Part shown: piece after piece, positions 17,631 through 25,780 of the stretch
Numbering within the stretch: the stretch's first letter is position 1
Layout: each line of letters opens with the position of its first letter
Source: Leptospira kanakyensis
GTDB taxonomy: Bacteria; Spirochaetota; Leptospiria; Leptospirales; Leptospiraceae
Direction of reading: 5' to 3'
DNA length: 64,000 bases
Assembly: GCF_004769235.1 (NCBI RefSeq)
Contig: NZ_RQFG01000010.1
Span: 248,001-312,000 of the forward strand
Made by a program: the position numbers and the translations under genes
The notes under the pieces: model-generated
Database searches by the model: none
The model's input: only the letters and a program-made list of their open reading frames with translations
What the model was told of the DNA's origin: nothing

Positions 17631-20015
17631 ATGGCCCTTATTTTTGAGAATCACTCTCATATAAATGACCGCTCTATCAGACAAAAACGCTTCTTTTTTT
17701 CGCTGATTGTTCGTAATTCTTGCTATTCCATCCTTTTCTTCTTTTTTCTCTCGCTACTCACAACCAAAGCTCACGCACAAAACTTAGAGAAAAAAACCGA
17801 CCTCACACAAGAAGGAACTGGAACCGGTTCCAATCCCGGAGCCAAACCTGTGGAACAAGGGATTCGTGTGACTGGCAAAAAGGATCCGAGGGACAGAGAA
17901 ATCCTTCGGACTCCCAATAGCATCAGTCGTTTGAACGAACAAGAAATCCAAGATGCCGGAATCAACCGGACAAACGATATCGATAAACAAGTTCCCAACT
18001 TTTCCATCATTGATTCGGGATCGCGTAACTTTACTTATTTCAACATTCGTGGGATGCGAAGTATTGCTTTCAGTGAACCAGCAGTTGGTTTGATTTTAGA
18101 TGGAGTTCCACTGAATGATAATGTGGCACTTAACACTGAGTTATATGGACTAGAAAACATAGAAGTATACCGAGGAAGCCAAGCAACTTTATTTGGAAAG
18201 AACTTCCAAGGGGGTGTGGTTGAGATTCGAACAAAAAAACCAACAAATGTAGCAGAAGGAAAAATTACTTACGATGTTGGAAATTATAAAAAACAAGAAA
18301 TCTCAACTTATTACAATGCACCCATCATCAAAGATACTTTGTATTTTGGAATCGCTGGTAAATCAACGGAACGTGAAGGATATCTTTCTAATGTAACAGG
18401 GTTTTATTACCCAAACAATCGACCTTACGAAATCCCCGTTGAGATCTATAAAACTCATCCCGATGGAAGGAAAGGAAAAGCAGGACGATTTAGATTATTC
18501 TTCACACCGAATGAAATATTTGAAGCCGATTTACAAGTGAGTGCAGAGAGTTTTGATGATGGCTCTCTCAACTTAGTCAATTATTTAGGAGCAAAATCAG
18601 AAAGAGAAAAGGCTCTATTACAAGGATGTGTGGCAATGCCTGCCAACTGTTCTAAGTTATATGGAACATACATTAACAGAGTGAATGGAGATAGAAAAGT
18701 ATACTGGGACTACGAAGGAAAAAGTAATGTAACAGGGAATACTTACTCTTTAGCTACAACTACCAAACTACCTCATGCCAACTTAAAAACTGCTTCTGCC
18801 ATTCGAAAGATGGACATTGACCCAATCACTGCCGATTCTGATTTTACGACAGTAGACCAAAACAGGTCAATTTATGTAGAAAAAGCCACAACTTTCCTAA
18901 ACGATGTTTACGTTGAATCAAAGGACAAAAATGATCCCCTGCAATTTAAAGCAGGAATTTATGCTTCCAGTAAAGTCACAAATATAGACCAAGCGAGAGA
19001 ACACAGATCCCCGATTTATGTGATTAATGATTTCCCTGGACTTACTGCCCCCACCAGGGAGAAAAACTTATCAAGACTACAAGATCGAAACGTAAGTTTT
19101 TATACTCACAATAGTTATACATTTGCAGAAAAATTTACTGTAACCTTGGGTGCTCGATTAGAAAGACAAGAAAGCCGTCTTTCACATACCGAACAAGCAG
19201 TGGGAATTTCTCGTTCAGGAAATCCACTCGGCGAGACACTAGTATTATCCGACCCATACACAATTAACAATCGTTACAACTATAATGTATCCCGAATGAT
19301 TTTTGATTATAAACCTATCGAAAACTTAATGTTTTTTATAGGATTCAGTCGCGGATACAAAAACGCAGGTTATAGTACGGTCGTAAATATTCCAGACAAG
19401 GCCGCATTCAAACCAGAAATTAATGATACAATCGAGGCCGGCGTTAAGTCCGAATTTTTTAAAGGAAAATTTGGATTAAAATATACTCAGTTTTATACAG
19501 AAACACAAAACTTTCACGTGGTGCGAGCCATCAACCTTTCACAGTATATCAACCTCAATGCAGAGATGGTTACAATTAGAGGTTATGAATTAGAAACATT
19601 TATCAAACCACAGAAAGATACCAAACTTGGACTTTCCGCTGGCTATACAGAAGGAATCTTTAACAAGTTTTACGACTCTGTTCTCAACCGTGACTTCAAT
19701 GGTAAATGGGTGCATTTCATTCCGAAATACGACATTGTCAGTTACCTGCAATTTAGAAATGAATATGGTATTTTTTTCCGAGGTGAATTCCAAGCCGTCG
19801 GGCAAATGTATTTTGCAGCAGATAACACAGTTTATAGTGATCCGTATTATGTGATCAACGCAAGGGTTGGATACGAAACAGATACTATCTCCGCATATCT
19901 CTATATGAATAATATCAATGACAGGTATTATTTCACATCATACATCGATGGAACTTTTCAAGCGGTGCCAGGTGCACCAAAAACATACGGATTTATGTTG
20001 ACTTATAAAATTTAA
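17631..20015 (+). CDS. TonB-dependent outer-membrane receptor
   Basis: A 794-residue receptor. The N-terminus has a long n-region and a signal peptide ending 'TTKAHA' (residue ~49). A plug domain follows (~75-205) with 'TPNSISRLNEQEIQDAGINR', 'NFTYFNIRGMRS', 'VGLILDGVPLNDN' and 'IEVYRGSQATLFGKN', all standard TonB plug motifs. The rest is a 22-strand beta-barrel type sequence ending in 'YGFMLTYKI', close to the usual aromatic C-terminus. It probably imports an iron complex or cobalamin across the outer membrane with TonB energy. A lipoprotein gene follows after 16 bases and a PepSY membrane gene is convergent, which fits iron uptake. Substrate not identified. Confidence 0.9.
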   Translation: MALIFENHSHINDRSIRQKRFFFSLIVRNSCYSILFFFFLSLLTTKAHAQNLEKKTDLTQEGTGTGSNPGAKPVEQGIRVTGKKDPRDREILRTPNSISRLNEQEIQDAGINRTNDIDKQVPNFSIIDSGSRNFTYFNIRGMRSIAFSEPAVGLILDGVPLNDNVALNTELYGLENIEVYRGSQATLFGKNFQGGVVEIRTKKPTNVAEGKITYDVGNYKKQEISTYYNAPIIKDTLYFGIAGKSTEREGYLSNVTGFYYPNNRPYEIPVEIYKTHPDGRKGKAGRFRLFFTPNEIFEADLQVSAESFDDGSLNLVNYLGAKSEREKALLQGCVAMPANCSKLYGTYINRVNGDRKVYWDYEGKSNVTGNTYSLATTTKLPHANLKTASAIRKMDIDPITADSDFTTVDQNRSIYVEKATTFLNDVYVESKDKNDPLQFKAGIYASSKVTNIDQAREHRSPIYVINDFPGLTAPTREKNLSRLQDRNVSFYTHNSYTFAEKFTVTLGARLERQESRLSHTEQAVGISRSGNPLGETLVLSDPYTINNRYNYNVSRMIFDYKPIENLMFFIGFSRGYKNAGYSTVVNIPDKAAFKPEINDTIEAGVKSEFFKGKFGLKYTQFYTETQNFHVVRAINLSQYINLNAEMVTIRGYELETFIKPQKDTKLGLSAGYTEGIFNKFYDSVLNRDFNGKWVHFIPKYDIVSYLQFRNEYGIFFRGEFQAVGQMYFAADNTVYSDPYYVINARVGYETDTISAYLYMNNINDRYYFTSYIDGTFQAVPGAPKTYGFMLTYKI

Positions 20016-20031
20016 ATTTCTGGAGAACACT

Positions 20032-20595
20032 ATGAAAACTAAAATAAAAACCCTTCTTACCTTGATCACATTAGGACTAATTGTATTCCAATGTGATTTG
20101 TTTGATCCTAAAGATAAAGTTACCAGTGATGATCTGGTTTCGATGCTCGCCTTACAACAAATCAATGCCAATAGTATGAGTGAAGCGCAAAGATTAGGTT
20201 TAAATGTTGCGTATAGCCATAGATTCAGTATCAAAAATGGCCCACATCTATTTTGCCGTGAATATTCCACTGCCTATTTAGAGAAACAAGCAGAATGGGA
20301 AAAAGATATGGAACAAACCTATACAACCATTGGAAATGCAATTGGTATTCAGATTGTTGTAGAAAGATTAAACGGTCCATGTGCTGTCACGAATAAAGTA
20401 GCTGCCTGTCATTATGACGGCGTGGATGGAATTAATGATCTGATTCCTTATGCCTACACTACCGAAGGTGAACATAAATACTTAATCCCTGCAAACGCAT
20501 ACTACGGAACCACTGACTTAAAGAGTGCGAAAGAAGCTTGCGAAAGATTCAAAGGCACTTATGTTTGTTACGATCCAAGCAAATGTTGGCAATAA
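20032..20595 (+). CDS. Lipoprotein of unknown function, partner of the TonB receptor
   Basis: A 187-residue lipoprotein with signal peptide and lipobox Cys ('LIVFQC', residue 21). The mature part has six further Cys residues, spread over the C-terminal two thirds ('FCREYS', 'GPCAVTNKVAACHYDG', 'ACERFKGTYVCYDPSKCW'), suggesting several disulfides. Not a family I recognise. Strong ribosome-binding site (CTGGAGA) and 16-base spacing make it an operon partner of the TonB receptor; in such pairs the lipoprotein often helps capture the ligand at the surface, which is inference here. Confidence 0.75.
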   Translation: MKTKIKTLLTLITLGLIVFQCDLFDPKDKVTSDDLVSMLALQQINANSMSEAQRLGLNVAYSHRFSIKNGPHLFCREYSTAYLEKQAEWEKDMEQTYTTIGNAIGIQIVVERLNGPCAVTNKVAACHYDGVDGINDLIPYAYTTEGEHKYLIPANAYYGTTDLKSAKEACERFKGTYVCYDPSKCWQ

Positions 20596-20609
20596 TTAAA
20601 TACTAAAAC

Positions 20610-21704
20610 TCAAACAGAAGAACTCAAGGGAATCTTTTGGGTTCTTCTTCTTTTATTCTTTCTCTTTATATAATAAATACTTAGTCCACTGATTGCAAGT
20701 ATTGCCGGGGAAAGTCCTCCGATCACCCAAATTACTTTACTAAAATGATTCGCAAAGGTTCCGAAATGAAGCGGGCGAAAAGAATCTAAAACTTGGTTCA
20801 AAAAACTTTCCTTTGACATATCCACTTTATCAAATATTTGTTTGGTATTTACATCATAACGAATATAAGAACCATAGCGACTTTCAAATCCAGAAGAATC
20901 AAATCGATTCCCATAGATTCCTATTGGCTCTTCTTTGGAATGGTGTGGAAAAGAAACATATCCTAATCGAAATCCAGGAATTTCAATTTTTGTTTTTTCC
21001 ACCAACTGATCAATCGAATCATTCGAATTCCATAAATGGTGAACTACCTTTTCTTCTGGGTATCTGAGTATCACTGTATCTCGCAAACTCCACCACCCAC
21101 CAGTGATAGCCAAAACCAAATGGAACCAAATTGCATTGATACCAACAAACTTGTGTAAGTCGGAAAAAAGAATTTGTGCACTTTCTTTCCATCGAAGGCG
21201 AAACAAACTCACCCAAAATCTTTTATAAAGTTTGATCCCACTAATTGCTAAAAACAAATAAATAAACGCGATACATCCCGTTAAAAAATATCCCACTCCA
21301 CCCATAAAAAGACTATAATGTAAAACGATCAAAAATCCATAGAGACTATCACTTCGATTCTCTTTTAGTTTTCCTATGACAGTTCCATTGTATGGATTGA
21401 CCAAATAAACAGATTCGCGACTTGGAGTTTCTAAATCATGAAACCAAACTTGATCCGCTTGGTCATTCAAATCAGATAACAACCAACCTGCTACCGAACC
21501 TTTTGGAATTTGTGTTAACAGTCGTTTGTATAAATCATCCAAAGGTAATCTGTTTTTTTGAATCACGATCGAATGTGCACCTGTCAATGATTGCAGCTCC
21601 TTTCCGTAAACAAGGAGTGAACCCGTTAGGCCTAAAACCAAAAGAAAACTGGCTCCAAAAATTCCGAGAACCATGTGGATTTGATACCAAGTTTTTGCTT
21701 TCAC
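20610..21704 (-). CDS. PepSY-associated transmembrane (PiuB/FSR-like) protein
   Basis: A 364-residue inner-membrane protein with four main helices and PepSY-type extracytoplasmic regions. 'WYQIHMVLGIFGASFLLVLG' at the N-terminus, 'LYGFLIVLHYSLFMGG', 'DLHKFVGINAIWFHLVLAITGG' and a C-terminal helix match the PepSY_TM family, whose members act beside siderophore receptors, probably as ferric-siderophore reductases, with the helix His residues as haem ligands. The start codon is GTG at 21704, preceded by GAGGAGA. A perfect 23-bp palindrome lies 33 bases upstream. Its 3' end faces the TonB receptor operon 14 bases away, so the three genes form an iron-type uptake locus. Confidence 0.85.
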   Translation of the reverse strand: MKAKTWYQIHMVLGIFGASFLLVLGLTGSLLVYGKELQSLTGAHSIVIQKNRLPLDDLYKRLLTQIPKGSVAGWLLSDLNDQADQVWFHDLETPSRESVYLVNPYNGTVIGKLKENRSDSLYGFLIVLHYSLFMGGVGYFLTGCIAFIYLFLAISGIKLYKRFWVSLFRLRWKESAQILFSDLHKFVGINAIWFHLVLAITGGWWSLRDTVILRYPEEKVVHHLWNSNDSIDQLVEKTKIEIPGFRLGYVSFPHHSKEEPIGIYGNRFDSSGFESRYGSYIRYDVNTKQIFDKVDMSKESFLNQVLDSFRPLHFGTFANHFSKVIWVIGGLSPAILAISGLSIYYIKRKNKRRRTQKIPLSSSV

Positions 21705-21736
21705 GAATGATGTCTCTCCTCAGGACTAAATCCACA

Positions 21737-21759
21737 ATAATGAGACCAGGTCTCATTAT
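21737..21759. promoter_or_regulatory. 23-bp perfect palindrome, likely Fur-family operator
   Basis: Arms ATAATGAGACC and GGTCTCATTAT surround a single central A. The core TGAGACC-A-GGTCTCA has the 7-1-7 geometry of Fur-family (Fur/PerR/Zur) sites, and the outer AATGA/TCATT resembles classic Fur boxes. It lies between the PepSY gene start (21704) and the end of the nitrate reductase gene, so it most likely controls the PepSY gene. No Fur gene is in the window. Confidence 0.55.
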
Positions 21760-21835
21760 CAAGTAAATCTAGAAAAAGCAGAGGATCGAACCAATCGTTA
21801 TCATCGTTATCTTGGATGGGAAAACGAGATTCTGG

Positions 21836-24800
21836 CTAGTGTGCCAACTCTTTGAGTATTTTACCAACTTCAGGGCGACAACTTCCACACCCAGTTCCAG
21901 CACCTGTGTTCGCCATAATGGATTCTAAATTCTTAGCTCCATTTTTGATTTCATCTTCGATATTGCCCCGACCCACTCCATTACACGAACACACCACAGC
22001 ACCTTTCGGTGGTTTGGCGCCCGTACCTCCAGAGAGTAACTTCCCTCTTTTTTCTCCAAGTTCTACACCACTTGCAATTAAGGTTTTGTATTCAACAAAC
22101 TCTGCTTTATCGCCAATGAGAATGGCACCAACCAACTTGTCTCCTTTGACTATACATTTTTTATAACGTCTTCTTTTTCGATCCAGGAATACAATTTCTT
22201 CATATTCATCAGATAAATTTTCAAAAGAAACACCTGGGAGTCTTAAGGAAACAAGTTCCAATCCGGGAATTTTTAATAGATTGGAATGTAAAGAGCCATT
22301 ATATGTTTTATATTTATAACCAAATATATGTGATGCGGCAACTTTAGCTTGTTCTTCGGCAGCAAGGACAGTTCCGTAAACACCACTTGTATGTTCTGCT
22401 ACTTCGCCAATAGCATAAATATCAGGATCATTTGTTTGCAAAAATTCATTTACTTTGATCCCTTCACCCAATTCGAAATTTAATCCCTTTGCTAAGTGTA
22501 AATTGGGACTTGTTCCCATCGCATAAACAATTCCATCGGGTTGTAATTTTCTACCATCTTTCAATTCAACATTGGAGATCCGACCATAACCATTGATTTT
22601 TGAAATTTCTGAATTAAAAAGAACTTCGATTTCCCTTTTTTCTATTTCTTCTTTCAAAATCTCACAAGCAATTGAATCCAATTGTTTGGACATTAACCTG
22701 TCTGTCCTTACAAGAACTGTAACTTTTACATTCAATGATTTCAGGGCTGCAGCAAGTTCTAGTCCAAGCAGGCCACCACCAACTATGAGAGCGTGCGAAT
22801 CGGGAACAAAAAAACCTTTGATTTTATCAGCATCAGTTTTTGCACGTAAACTAAAAACACCTACCATGTCGGGTCCGATGTATTTTGGAATTTGTGGAGA
22901 ACTTCCTGTCGCCAATATTAGTTTGTTATACGAATGAGAATTCCCGAAAGCATCTTTGACAATTTTTGCTTCTGGTAAAATTTCTGTTACCGAGGTTCCA
23001 GTGTGGAGATTGATGTTCCAGGAAACTACTTCTTCCGAATCTGCACTGGAAAGTTCATGAAATTCTTTTTCACCACTGATAAAATCAGGGAGTAAAATAC
23101 GATTGTATAAAGGATTGTCTTCCTTACAAATAACTGTGATTTCATCATCGGGAGAAAGTTCTTTATAATTTTTAATGAATGCATGGGTACTATTCCCACC
23201 ACCTATGATGAGTATCTTTTCTATTTCTTTGGTATAAGGTTTCACTTGAACGGCAGAAATTTTAAACCCAGGTTGTTTGGAAAACGGATCATAAGATTTG
23301 TTTGTTAGGTTGTTCGCGCGAGACTCATCATTTTTATTTTTTTTCCCCCAATGCATGGGTAAAAACACAGTACCTTGTTTGATGGTATCAGTAATTTTAG
23401 CACGAACACGAACCACTCCCCTGTCATTGGAAACTTCTGTGATTCTACCATCGATCACTCCAATCCGCTTTGCATCTTCTGGATGGATTTCCAAATACGG
23501 TTCCGACTTGTGTTCCATTAGTTTTTGAACTTTTCCAGTTCTTGTCATCGTATGCCACTGGTCGCGAATCCGACCTGTAGTCAGAATAAAAGGAAACTCT
23601 TCAGATGTTTTCTCTGAAGTATCGTCAGGTGATACATCTGATATCTTCGCTTTCCCATTGGCACGATAAAAAATATGATCAGAAAATAACCGCGGTGTTC
23701 CTCCATGGTCTTTATGTGGATAGGGCCACTGCACAGAACGTTTTTCTTTTAAGATGGAATAACTTAATCCACTGATATCAATTTTTGTATTTTTTGTTAA
23801 AGCACAATGTTCTAAAAATACATCTTCTTCTGATTGGTATTGAAAGGATGGTCCAAATCCCATCTTCTCTGCAAACTTTTGAATGATAATCGTATCAGCT
23901 AACGCTTCACCAGGTGGTTCTAGAATTTTAGGAAGATAAGTGATCCTACGATCAGAATTTGTCATGGTTCCTTGTTTTTCAGCCCAACCAGCCGCGGGAA
24001 GAACATAGTCTGCATAAGGAATGGCAGCAGAATTCATGGAGATATCTTGGACTACTACGAGTTCTGCAGCACGTAACCCTTGTTCCACCATTCGGGCATC
24101 CGGTAAACTAGTAGTGGGATTGGTACAAATAATCCAAACCGCTTTCATTTTTCCTGTGCGCAGATTTTCAAACATCTCCACAGCAGTATAACCCGGTTTA
24201 CTTTGGATGACTCCAGAATCTACTCCCCAAAAATTGGCGACTTCTTCTCTATGATTTGCATTACTCAGATCACGATGCGCTGGTAAAAGATTACTCAGGC
24301 CACCGACCTCTCTTCCGCCCATCGCGTTCGGTTGGCCGGTCAATGAAAATGGGCCACTTCCAGGTTTCCCAATTTTGCCGGTAAGAAGGGATAAATTAAG
24401 AAGAGCTAGATTTTTATTCACACCCACAACACTTTGATTGAGACCCATCGCCCATAAGGATAAAAATCCTTTCGACTTACCAATGTAAGACGCTGCTAAT
24501 CGAATTTCCTCTACTGGAATTCCACAAGTTTCTGCCGCGGATAGAATATCGAATTTTTCTAATATGATTTTTAATTCTGCAAAACCTTCTGTATGGGTTT
24601 GAATGAATTCAGAATCGATCCAACCATTCTCAATGAGAACCTTTGCGATTGCATGAAAAAGATAAATATCTGTTCCTGGATGGATTTGTAAATGTAAGTC
24701 GGCATCTTCACATGTATCCGTTTTTCTGGGATCAACAACGATGATCTTTACTTCTGGATTATTTTTTTTATGAGCCTCAATCCTACGAAATAAAATCGGA

Positions 24801-25339
24801 TGACACCATGCAGGATTAGCACCAGCAATTAAAAAACAATCTGCAAGTTCAATGTCTTCATAAGAGATAGGAACACTATCTTCTCCCAATGCCATTTTAT
24901 ATCCCACAACAGCGGAACTCATACAAAGACGAGAGTTTGTATCAATATTATTGCTACCGATAAATCCTTTAATGAGTTTGTTGATGATATAATATTCTTC
25001 GGTAAGGAGTTGGCCGGACACATAAAATCCAACCGAATCAGGCCCATACGCCTGGATTAACTTTTTAAATTTATCAGAAATTCCGTTTAATGCTGAATCC
25101 CAGCTAACTTTCGATAAAGGAAGATTTTTATCTTTCCTAAACATAGGATGAAAAACACGGTCTGTCGTATCCATTACCGTATAATGAAGATTCATCCCCT
25201 TCGAACATAATAGTCCCTTGTTCGCTGGATGGTCTTTGTCCCCTTCCACCGAAATCTCAGTAGGGCCCAGTTTGTGGACAGTGATACCACACCCCACCCC
25301 ACAATAGGAACAAGTCGATGCATAGGATTCTCTCGTCAT
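21836..25339 (-). CDS. nasA: Fused assimilatory nitrate reductase: molybdopterin catalytic + FAD/NAD reductase + BFD [2Fe-2S]
   Basis: A ~1167-residue cytoplasmic enzyme reducing nitrate to nitrite. Residues 1-50 bind a [4Fe-4S] cluster (C10, C13, C17, C45: 'CSYCGVGCG' and 'LLCSKG'). Residues ~50-690 are the bis-MGD catalytic domain; the molybdenum ligand is C139 in 'TNSRLCMSSAV', as in NasA/NarB/NapA. From ~700 a pyridine-nucleotide-disulfide oxidoreductase module follows ('LIIGGGN', 'ALIVGGGLLGLELA', 'DIYAIGEVAE'), and the last ~50 residues are a BFD-type [2Fe-2S] domain ('VVCSCNGVGRGN', 'GCGSCRPEV'). In Bacillus and Klebsiella the catalytic and FAD parts are separate subunits; here one chain could take electrons straight from NAD(P)H. 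ATG 25339 is chosen because the upstream TTG 25357 lies within a sigma-54 promoter. Confidence 0.92.
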   Translation of the reverse strand: MTRESYASTCSYCGVGCGITVHKLGPTEISVEGDKDHPANKGLLCSKGMNLHYTVMDTTDRVFHPMFRKDKNLPLSKVSWDSALNGISDKFKKLIQAYGPDSVGFYVSGQLLTEEYYIINKLIKGFIGSNNIDTNSRLCMSSAVVGYKMALGEDSVPISYEDIELADCFLIAGANPAWCHPILFRRIEAHKKNNPEVKIIVVDPRKTDTCEDADLHLQIHPGTDIYLFHAIAKVLIENGWIDSEFIQTHTEGFAELKIILEKFDILSAAETCGIPVEEIRLAASYIGKSKGFLSLWAMGLNQSVVGVNKNLALLNLSLLTGKIGKPGSGPFSLTGQPNAMGGREVGGLSNLLPAHRDLSNANHREEVANFWGVDSGVIQSKPGYTAVEMFENLRTGKMKAVWIICTNPTTSLPDARMVEQGLRAAELVVVQDISMNSAAIPYADYVLPAAGWAEKQGTMTNSDRRITYLPKILEPPGEALADTIIIQKFAEKMGFGPSFQYQSEEDVFLEHCALTKNTKIDISGLSYSILKEKRSVQWPYPHKDHGGTPRLFSDHIFYRANGKAKISDVSPDDTSEKTSEEFPFILTTGRIRDQWHTMTRTGKVQKLMEHKSEPYLEIHPEDAKRIGVIDGRITEVSNDRGVVRVRAKITDTIKQGTVFLPMHWGKKNKNDESRANNLTNKSYDPFSKQPGFKISAVQVKPYTKEIEKILIIGGGNSTHAFIKNYKELSPDDEITVICKEDNPLYNRILLPDFISGEKEFHELSSADSEEVVSWNINLHTGTSVTEILPEAKIVKDAFGNSHSYNKLILATGSSPQIPKYIGPDMVGVFSLRAKTDADKIKGFFVPDSHALIVGGGLLGLELAAALKSLNVKVTVLVRTDRLMSKQLDSIACEILKEEIEKREIEVLFNSEISKINGYGRISNVELKDGRKLQPDGIVYAMGTSPNLHLAKGLNFELGEGIKVNEFLQTNDPDIYAIGEVAEHTSGVYGTVLAAEEQAKVAASHIFGYKYKTYNGSLHSNLLKIPGLELVSLRLPGVSFENLSDEYEEIVFLDRKRRRYKKCIVKGDKLVGAILIGDKAEFVEYKTLIASGVELGEKRGKLLSGGTGAKPPKGAVVCSCNGVGRGNIEDEIKNGAKNLESIMANTGAGTGCGSCRPEVGKILKELAH

Positions 25340-25352
25340 CACAAGAACACTC

Positions 25353-25368
25353 AGCAATAATTATGCCA
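25353..25368 (-). promoter_or_regulatory. Sigma-54 promoter of the nitrate reductase gene
   Basis: On the minus strand the sequence TGGCATAATTATTGCT matches the -24/-12 consensus TGGCACR-N4-TTGCW with one mismatch and exact spacing. Counting 12 bases from the -12 C puts the start near 25342, only about three bases before the ATG at 25339, so the transcript would be nearly leaderless. Confidence 0.6.
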
Positions 25369-25694
25369 AATGCTGAAGTTTTCATAAAAATGCTTATTTC
25401 AATAGGAATTTGAATTGAATCCTCCCAGATTGGAGCAAGCTCCAGCAAAAACCGGAAGGAAAATTCATGAGATAAACAAACGAAATGCATATAAAACGTA
25501 CAGATTCATTAGTTTCTAATAGAACAGATGAGAATAGGTTCAAAGAGAAAGTGGCTCACTTTGGAAAGTGAGGTTCGAAGGTGAGGCAATTTCCTTTTTC
25601 TTGTAGTGAATTTTCTCTTTTTTTTCCAAAGACTCTCTCAATTCCCTAATTAAGCACCAGAATCAGTAGTATTTTTAGACTAGCTGCCTTCGTT
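25369..25694. other. Intergenic regulatory region between nasA and nirB
   Basis: No gene seen. It contains a perfect inverted repeat TGGAGC-AA-GCTCCA at 25431-25444, about 65-90 bases upstream of the nasA sigma-54 promoter and ~250 bases upstream of the nirB one. Sigma-54 promoters need an upstream activator, so this repeat is a candidate enhancer, though it does not match the NtrC consensus. The rest is AT-rich and featureless. Confidence 0.4.
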
Positions 25695-25710
25695 AGGTAC
25701 ACTTCGTGCA
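25695..25710 (+). promoter_or_regulatory. Sigma-54 promoter of nirB
   Basis: AGGTACACTTCGTGCA keeps the essential GG (-25/-24) and GC (-13/-12) at exact spacing and shares the string GGTACACTT and the TGCAT end with the promoter of the nitrate transporter at 31760. The predicted start is ~25721, giving a 60-base leader. Confidence 0.5.
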
Positions 25711-25726
25711 TAATGTAGGAAGATTG

Positions 25727-25743
25727 GAACCATTCCATGGTTC
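25727..25743. repeat. Inverted repeat GAACCAT / ATGGTTC in the nirB leader
   Basis: Perfect 7-base arms with a TCC spacer. It starts about six bases after the predicted sigma-54 start, so it would form a short 5' hairpin in the nirB mRNA, or it may be an operator for a repressor. Confidence 0.4.
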
Positions 25744-25780
25744 ACTTCTGAATACTTTTGGATCCAGGTAGGGCAACAAA

